A DNA stretch of 27,038 nucleotides from IMG/VR virus record IMGVR_UViG_3300033155_000885, positions 1 to 27,038 of that record; one strand, given 5' to 3'. The position numbers and the translations under genes are program-made. Source of the stretch: a virus. The notes under the pieces are model-generated. The model was not told where the DNA came from and made no database searches. It worked only from the letters and a program-made list of their open reading frames with translations. Positions 21,898 through 27,038 of the stretch are shown here, piece after piece (within the stretch, counting starts at the first letter, position 1; every line of letters starts with the position of its first letter).

Positions 21898-22608
21898 ATC
21901 AATAGATCAATATTTATTATCCCTGATCTCCATTGCCCATTTGACCATCGTGATGCTCTACCATTTCTCATAGAAGTATGGAATTATTTCAAGTTAAATT
22001 CAAATACATTAGTTGTGTTCCTAGGGGATGAAATAGATGGAAATTCATGGAGCTATCACCCCACCTCACCCGATGCTGACTACACTCCAAAGCAAGAACT
22101 TAATAAAGCTATCAAACATTTACAGAAATATATGTTGATGTTTCCACACGCAACTATCCTTGAAAGCAACCATGGTTCATTAGTGTACAGGAAAGGCAAG
22201 ACTGCAATGCTACCCTCAGAAGTGTTCAAGTCCTACAATCAAATACTTGATGCACCTGATACATGGAAGTGGGTGTATGAACTTGATGTCCCACTACCTA
22301 ATGGTTCCTGTTTAAACATGCATCATGGTAGTAGAAAGAATGCATTCTCAGTAGCTAAGGACATAGGTAAGTCTCATGTGTGTGGTCATTATCATACTGC
22401 ATTTAAAGTAACACAGGAACTTGTAGCTGGGCAGATGCTGTTTGGTATGAATGCTGGCTGCTTAATTGATAGTAAGTCATATGCGTTTGAGTATGGTAAA
22501 GCATTTAAGCCTGGGGTAAAGTTAGGCTGTGGGCTAGTGCTTGATGGACATCCAATGTTAATTCCAATGCTGCTAGATGCTGATGACAGATGGACTGGCA
22601 AGCTGTAG
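21898..22608 (+). CDS. Metallophosphoesterase with non-canonical ATC start
   Basis: Second calcineurin-like phosphoesterase, about 236 aa. Family landmarks: IIPDLHCPFDH (first metal D and H), FLGDEID, ILESNHGSLVYRKGK, a histidine in MHHGSRKN, CGHYHTAF and CGLIDDKS-like AGCLIDSKSYAFEYG, matching a phage-specific subfamily. The first usual start codon (GTG at 22015) would remove the D-x-H motif, so the true start must be upstream. In frame there is no ATG/GTG/TTG after the stop at ~21876, but ATC at 21898 has AAGGA seven bases upstream. An ATA or ATT slightly downstream is also possible, or the start was lost by an error. Confidence 0.82.
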   Translation: MNRSIFIIPDLHCPFDHRDALPFLIEVWNYFKLNSNTLVVFLGDEIDGNSWSYHPTSPDADYTPKQELNKAIKHLQKYMLMFPHATILESNHGSLVYRKGKTAMLPSEVFKSYNQILDAPDTWKWVYELDVPLPNGSCLNMHHGSRKNAFSVAKDIGKSHVCGHYHTAFKVTQELVAGQMLFGMNAGCLIDSKSYAFEYGKAFKPGVKLGCGLVLDGHPMLIPMLLDADDRWTGKL

Positions 22609-22700
22609 TATATAGTTATCAATTCTACAACCCTCCCGCCAACAATTAATCCAATCGGCTGCGCCAATAGTATTAAGTATAAAATCCAAACTCAAGTCAA

Positions 22701-22829
22701 CTTAAGATTTCTTAAGGTTAGCGCAAGTACCTGTATACACATCCAACCTAAAGATTTCTTAAGGTTAAGTTTGGCATGGCATACCCAATCTAAAGATTCC
22801 TTAAGGTTGTCTTAAGGTTGTCTTAAGGT
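22701..22829. repeat. CTTAAGGTT repeat array before a small late-facing gene
   Basis: Three copies of CTWAAGATTYCTTAAGGTT begin at 22701, 22748 and 22790, and two further CTTAAGGT follow at 22811 and 22822, giving an 11-nt tandem run (22800, 22811, 22822). Within the run TTAA occurs with N7 spacing twice (TTAAGGTTGTCTTAAGGTTGTCTTAA). Spacing of 10-11 nt puts the sites on one DNA face. It fills most of the 226-nt gap 22609-22834. A lone copy of CTTAAGGTT lies at 10516-10524. Confidence 0.8.
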
Positions 22830-22834
22830 ACAAT

Positions 22835-23008
22835 ATGGATATGATTAAAAAACAAGGCAAGTATTACGTGCTGTATTCCAAGGATGGGAAGCGAAAGCTT
22901 GGGCAGTCTACTACATTTAGTGGGATTAAAAAGCGTGAGAAGGAAGTTAAGTACTACGTCGACCTAGCTCATAAGGCCAAGGATTCCACGAAGAAAGTCC
23001 TTAAGTGA
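22835..23008 (+). CDS. Small basic phage protein, 57 aa
   Basis: Short ORF directly after the repeat array: AAGG is six bases before the ATG at 22835, and a second ATG follows at 22841. The sequence (KKQGKYYVLYSKDGKRKLGQ, then ST ... IKKREKEVKYYVDL) follows the common small phage pattern K-x-G-x-Y-x-V-x-S-x-x-G-K-x-L-G with a basic helix after it. It is probably a nucleic-acid- or protein-binding accessory protein; function unknown. A TACAAT box (22828-22833) overlaps the last repeat. It ends inside the convergent acidic gene (45-nt overlap). Confidence 0.75.
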   Translation: MDMIKKQGKYYVLYSKDGKRKLGQSTTFSGIKKREKEVKYYVDLAHKAKDSTKKVLK

Positions 23009-23191
23009 TTGCTGCTTACATGGACTCATGCCAGACCCCATCTCAACTTCAATGACAGAGATACCATCATCCATTTCTTTTTGACCAATCTCACCTGTCT
23101 TCTCTTTCTCTTCAGGTAGTTCATCATAGTCTTCTATTGCTTCATTGCGAGGCTCAATTGATTCTGCCATACCTTTAAATTTACTTTTCAT
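22964..23191 (-). CDS. Acidic hypothetical protein, 75 aa
   Basis: Last gene of the right minus-strand block. Very acidic (AIEDYDELPEEKEKTGE, then KEMDDGISVIEVEMGSG) with a C-terminal helix QQSLKDFLRGILGLM. The start overlaps the end of the 913-aa gene by 11 nt, with GAGGG six bases before. The tail-to-tail overlap with the plus-strand gene and absence of a terminator mean the two transcripts collide. Function unknown. Confidence 0.6.
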   Translation of the reverse strand: MKSKFKGMAESIEPRNEAIEDYDELPEEKEKTGEIGQKEMDDGISVIEVEMGSGMSPCKQQSLKDFLRGILGLMS

Positions 23192-25922
23192 TTTTTTCCC
23201 TCGCCTTCTGCTTACGTTTACGTGCGTATTGTTGCTGCTTTGCTGATACCTTGCGTTTGTGGAATGGTGTTAGCTTTGATCCAACTTCGCCAGGACTCTT
23301 CCTTCCACTTAATAAATCATATGATGAACCAAGTAGTAAATCTATAGCAGGGGTTGGTAGTAAGTTTGACTTGAGATTAACAACTCTAGATGCGACATCA
23401 CTGTCAACATACAAGCTACCACTTGGGCGTGATTTAATATCTATGCCCGGCACAGCATCAAGTAATAATGCTTGAGAGAACACAGGCTTCTTGCCTCCAC
23501 GTATCCCACTTGCTTCAAGTGATGTACCAAGGAACAAGTCGGTGTTTGTGAATTGTTCATATATAGATTTAAGTATTGGATTAACAAGACCTAACGTCTC
23601 TTCACTTGGATCACGTACTAAAGCTATTGCATCGTTCATTGACATAGATGGCATATATGAGGCCATTAAATTACCAGCACTATCTTTGCCAGATACCCTT
23701 GGATTAAATTTTAATAACCATTCTGGTATGCCTTCTCTCTCTTCAACTGTTGGAGTCCTGCCCATGTTGTTGACAATCTTATACATCTTGGCAACCTTCT
23801 CTGTATTAGTGAAGATTTCATTTGACCAGAACTTCATGTTGCGTGAGAAGAACGACCAGTACGGGAAGATACGTTTCAATACTTTCTGTTCAAATGCAGA
23901 CACATCCTTGTAATCAAAGAACGTATCATTAACCATATCTTTAGATTTAGTTAGTATACCTTTCACCTCAGGGCTTATCCTTGAAGCTTCAAGTAATCCA
24001 ACCTTATCTACTACCTTTTTTGCAGCTTTATTATTTTGCAATCCTTGTTTATAGAATTGTCTAAACGATAGTACCCTAGCAGTTCCTTCAGAAGCAGCAC
24101 CCCAATTACCAACTGTTGACCACATGTGATCTTGGAATCCATCGATCGCTTTTCCTATTCCAGTTCGTGCTTCAAGTTGCATAGCTATTTTATCAGCTTC
24201 TTTTCTACCTTTCTTGGCTATAAGTAGTGCCATGTTTTCTCTTGCCATATCTTTAATGTCATCAAAGAATGATGAGCCAACAACTCCAACATCAGATGCT
24301 ACCTGTAGCTCCTCTGTATTGAATCGTACTTTTCTTGGGCCTGTCTTTGGGTTGAATGCTTTTAACATTTCATTGTAAACAGAATCAGATTCTTTAGATA
24401 TCAAATGCCTTGCTGGTGCAGTCTTCCCTAGCATGCCAACAGTATCCTTAAACCCATGCTTAAGATATGCCTTCATACTATTGTCTACATAGTTGTTTGC
24501 TAACCACTTGTATGTAAACGTAAGGTGCATTGTTTTCAGGAACCCCGTGAACCTATCGTACTTCTTAAGCCCAAGCTCTAATAGTTTAGCGTTATCTGTT
24601 ACTGCTTCAATATCAGGTATCTTTAATACTCTCTGTGCTGCCCTAACATGTTTACCTGCAAATGCGTTTGCATATCTCTGAGCTTCTATAGCACTACGAT
24701 CTGCCAAACTAAGACCAGCGTCACTAATGCTAACCTTACCTCTCTTTTGGAAACCAGTCCTCAATGGAGAAGCAAGAAATTCTAATGGACTTTTAAAATC
24801 ATCAGGGGTTGCTACATCTGCGATATGGAAATCAAGTGGCTCTATCATTTGCGATGGATTTTTTAATTGCTTGTTCCATTTGCCAATCATTTTTCTGTTA
24901 TGAGATGCATAGTCTTTTACTGCTTTTGTTAAGTTAGGATTACCTATCCTTGCAAGGTCATCTGTCACACCTTTCCATGCTTTGCTGTTAGATTGCTTTG
25001 TTATATACCTAAGCAACTCCTCATTTGAGTCAGCTCCCCATGCACCTTTTTTAATGTTTGCCTTATTGATCATGTTTAAAAAGTTACGGTGTTCTATTGT
25101 TGACTCTGCTCCCTTTGTTATAACTTTGTCTAGCACACCAAGCATCTCTGGTGATTTAGCAGTTAGCTCATCAAGTATATTTTGCCTACCACCAAGGAAC
25201 TCGGAATGTAGTGGTCGCATTTCATTTGTAAATTTTCTTGTTAGTTCTGTAGCCTCACCAACAGTTGGTATTTCCACACCTGCGTCAGCTAATGGTTTTT
25301 TTATTGCAGCATAAGCTTCAGGTCTAGTAGTCTTATAATATTTATCAACTAGCCCATCACCTGCCTTGCTAATAATTGACCCTGCTTTTGTTATTAATGG
25401 AGATACAGCAGCACCTATACCTGCACCTACTGCAATGTTACCTATAACATCTAAAGCATCATCTTCTGGCATAGTTGATAATGCACCTATAGTTGCACCA
25501 GTTGCTCCTCTTGCTATAGCAGAACTTGCAGCCTCAGGCAGCTTGCTTAATATTTTTGATCCTTTAACCATTGTATATAATGGAGCTGCTAAATAAGTTA
25601 ATGGATCTGTAGCTATGTCAAATGCTAGATCAACCGCATAGCCAGGCACACCGTCAATAGTTTTACCTGTTAATTTTTGGAGTGTATCATGGGCAGTTAA
25701 TTCTTTCTCACCCTTCATTATCTTAGAGAACTCATCTAGGTTAAGGTCGCCATCAATAGTTTGCATGATAGCTTCTCTACCCATAGCTCCAGTCTTTGAG
25801 AATGCAGAGCCTAGTCTTTCAAGGAAGCTTCTATCTATATCTTCAGGAGCTACACTCCCACCACCTTGGCGTTGCTGTGAAGCAAGTATAATATCAAGGA
25901 ACTCATCTGAATCTTTTGACAT
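23181..25922 (-). CDS. Large putative internal virion / DNA-ejection protein, 913 aa
   Basis: Long protein with N-terminal DEFLDIILASQQ, a DIATDPLTYLAAPLY motif (~105-120), then Gly/Ala-rich hydrophobic segments (GATGATIGALS, NIAVGAGIGAAVSPLI, ~135-175) suited to membrane insertion, and a long helical body. A KRIFPYWSFFSRNMKFW motif (about 682-698) matches the FPFYxxxRxNxPL-type motif seen in large internal proteins of podovirus-like phages. The last ~30 residues are strongly basic. These are hallmarks of proteins ejected with DNA. Function is inferred from pattern and position near the late genes. GGATTGGG precedes the ATG. Confidence 0.75.
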   Translation of the reverse strand: MSKDSDEFLDIILASQQRQGGGSVAPEDIDRSFLERLGSAFSKTGAMGREAIMQTIDGDLNLDEFSKIMKGEKELTAHDTLQKLTGKTIDGVPGYAVDLAFDIATDPLTYLAAPLYTMVKGSKILSKLPEAASSAIARGATGATIGALSTMPEDDALDVIGNIAVGAGIGAAVSPLITKAGSIISKAGDGLVDKYYKTTRPEAYAAIKKPLADAGVEIPTVGEATELTRKFTNEMRPLHSEFLGGRQNILDELTAKSPEMLGVLDKVITKGAESTIEHRNFLNMINKANIKKGAWGADSNEELLRYITKQSNSKAWKGVTDDLARIGNPNLTKAVKDYASHNRKMIGKWNKQLKNPSQMIEPLDFHIADVATPDDFKSPLEFLASPLRTGFQKRGKVSISDAGLSLADRSAIEAQRYANAFAGKHVRAAQRVLKIPDIEAVTDNAKLLELGLKKYDRFTGFLKTMHLTFTYKWLANNYVDNSMKAYLKHGFKDTVGMLGKTAPARHLISKESDSVYNEMLKAFNPKTGPRKVRFNTEELQVASDVGVVGSSFFDDIKDMARENMALLIAKKGRKEADKIAMQLEARTGIGKAIDGFQDHMWSTVGNWGAASEGTARVLSFRQFYKQGLQNNKAAKKVVDKVGLLEASRISPEVKGILTKSKDMVNDTFFDYKDVSAFEQKVLKRIFPYWSFFSRNMKFWSNEIFTNTEKVAKMYKIVNNMGRTPTVEEREGIPEWLLKFNPRVSGKDSAGNLMASYMPSMSMNDAIALVRDPSEETLGLVNPILKSIYEQFTNTDLFLGTSLEASGIRGGKKPVFSQALLLDAVPGIDIKSRPSGSLYVDSDVASRVVNLKSNLLPTPAIDLLLGSSYDLLSGRKSPGEVGSKLTPFHKRKVSAKQQQYARKRKQKAREKNEK

Positions 25923-25937
25923 CCCAATCCTAATTAT

Positions 25938-26750
25938 TTAAAAGTAGCGTTTGATAAGTCTCATTGCATCTATACGTTCTGCCTCAGTCATGTTTTTATA
26001 ATTTGCATTTAACACTTTGACTGATTCAGATCGTTTGCTTTGATCATCCATAGACCCAAGCCTCATGAATGACTGCCTATCTGCTGAGCTTAACTTCATT
26101 AGTGTTGCTAGTGTCCCAAGTATAGTTTCTTCTTTCTTCTGTACCTGTCCGAGTAATTCCATTGCAGGATTTTCACGTGTAGATAGGTCACCAAGTCTTT
26201 GGCTTAAAACATCTTCAGGTGATGTAGGTGGTTGAAATGCTGGAGTACGTGATGCCTCAGGTAAGAACGATTGCTTGCCTCTGAAGTCTTCGTTCATCCC
26301 TTTCAGTACATCACTGAAATAAGCTTGAGCAGAGAAGTCACGTTGAGGTGCTTCTGGAACCATCTTAGCAGCAGCCAATACTTGAAGTGCATCAGCAAGA
26401 CTAGGCTTAACCTTTGCTCCTTGCATCTGTGTAGTGAACTCGGCAGGGATATTTATATCTTTATGTTCAAGACCAACATTCTCACCGCCAATATCACGAA
26501 CATTAACTGTAGGAGTTTTTGCTATTACTTTACCTTTAGTTGGATCAATAGCTGGAAGTGTACTGTCTATTCCCGCAGCTTTCTCTGCTTTGTTAGCTGC
26601 TTCAGATCTTCTCAAAAATTCAAGCATCACATCAGCGTCGGCTGTCTTTGGAGTCTCTGGTCTTCTCATTGGGAATTGATATGTTGAAGGGGTTTCAACC
26701 TCTTGCATATTGATTAAATCAGTGTATAGATCCTTGGTAGTCTCGATCAT
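25938..26750 (-). CDS. Hypothetical late protein, 270 aa
   Basis: Directly upstream of the 913-aa gene in the same operon, starting at ATG after AAGGGG. It is a hydrophilic, helical and Pro/Ala/Glu-rich protein with short motifs (TPKTADADVMLEFLRRSEAA, then DINIPAEFTTQMQGAKVK, then ADALQVLAAAKMVPEAP, then TEAERIDAMRLIKRYF) and no membrane span. It is likely virion-associated by context. No recognised family. Confidence 0.7.
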   Translation of the reverse strand: MIETTKDLYTDLINMQEVETPSTYQFPMRRPETPKTADADVMLEFLRRSEAANKAEKAAGIDSTLPAIDPTKGKVIAKTPTVNVRDIGGENVGLEHKDINIPAEFTTQMQGAKVKPSLADALQVLAAAKMVPEAPQRDFSAQAYFSDVLKGMNEDFRGKQSFLPEASRTPAFQPPTSPEDVLSQRLGDLSTRENPAMELLGQVQKKEETILGTLATLMKLSSADRQSFMRLGSMDDQSKRSESVKVLNANYKNMTEAERIDAMRLIKRYF

Positions 26751-26753
26751 CAG

Positions 26754-27038
26754 TTACCCCTTGTTCTTTGCAAGCTCATCAGATTTTATCTTAGAGAACT
26801 CTCTAACATACTGAAGTATTGGAAGCATATCTTGGTATCTACTTTCTTCTCGTGATTCACGTAGCTTATCAGACTCTCTTTTCTCTTTAGCTAGATTAGC
26901 TGAGTACATAGTCCCTGCTAATGAAGGACTCTCTGGAAGCGTACCAGATACTTTTTGTTTGGTGAATGGAGATACAAGTGCATCAGCTATTGCAGTCTCT
27001 GATCTGCCCTTCTCACCAAACCCACGTTCAAGTTCTGA
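26754..27038 (-). CDS. Partial late protein, C-terminal 94 residues
   Basis: Open frame from the right edge to TAA at 26754-26756; the start lies outside the window. It is Glu/Lys/Ser-rich and helical (LAKEKRESDKLRESREESRY), followed by MLPILQYVREFSKIKS. The stop is three bases before the next gene's ATG. Its context implies another internal virion component, but nothing identifies it. Confidence 0.65.
   Translation of the reverse strand, partial: SELERGFGEKGRSETAIADALVSPFTKQKVSGTLPESPSLAGTMYSANLAKEKRESDKLRESREESRYQDMLPILQYVREFSKIKSDELAKNKG

Noticed and set aside
22609-22700. Leftward promoter-like pair TTGAGT-17-TACTAT near 22660-22690
   Set aside because: Both boxes match consensus at only four of six positions and would transcribe antisense into the early operon; too weak to list as a feature.

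Overview
The window is part of the genome of a tailed dsDNA bacteriophage (Caudoviricetes). It carries a podovirus-style head module on the minus strand: large terminase, a ~690-residue P22-type portal, an acidic scaffold and a major capsid protein. A complete early/replication operon lies on the plus strand. The DNA is AT-rich. Genes use strong AGGAGG-type ribosome binding sites and sigma70-type promoters, so the host is a bacterium that the sequence does not name. I see no RNA polymerase, integrase, tRNA or CRISPR array in the window.

Layout: (1) 1-9222, minus strand, late operon read right to left: a 370-aa Ala/Pro-rich protein, two small proteins, a 189-aa protein, probable small terminase, two small genes (one Cse60-like), large terminase, a small protein, portal, scaffold and the start of the major capsid gene, which runs off the left edge. 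(2) 9223-11402, a divergent control region: the late promoter with four ATGTAAAG repeats upstream, a GNAT acetyltransferase, two intrinsic terminators both pointing left, small membrane-protein ORFs on the plus strand, a solitary 74-aa tail-anchored protein on the minus strand, a ~550-nt gene-free stretch, and the early promoter. (3) 11403-22608, plus strand, about 27 tightly overlapping early genes: Gp88-like protein, two metallophosphoesterases, a small methyltransferase, zinc-finger protein, DEDD exonuclease, Sak4-type RecA-like ATPase, SSB-like protein, AEP primase, endolysin, a Holliday-junction-resolvase-like nuclease (frameshifted) and an SF2 helicase. (4) 22609-22834, a regulatory patch with CTTAAGGTT repeats, then a 57-aa basic protein. 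(5) 22964-27038, minus strand, the far end of the late genes: an acidic 75-aa protein, a 913-aa putative internal virion/ejection protein, a 270-aa protein and a partial gene at the edge. On a circular or permuted map, regions 1 and 5 would be the two ends of one late operon.

Working together: Sak4 plus the SSB-like protein, exonuclease, resolvase and helicase form a recombination/replication set primed by the AEP primase. No DNA polymerase is visible although the early operon looks complete. Three core genes carry apparent lesions (a frameshift in capsid, a frameshift in resolvase, no ATG/GTG/TTG start giving a complete phosphoesterase). They should be treated either as consensus errors or as unusual expression.

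The most unusual structures are the CTTAAGGTT array at 22701-22829, which contains TTAA-N7-TTAA spacing like CtrA boxes; the ATGTAAAG quadruplet behind the late promoter; a ribosome-binding-site duplicate followed by a bare ATG-TAA; and a 23-codon membrane peptide wedged between endolysin and the next gene by start/stop overlaps.
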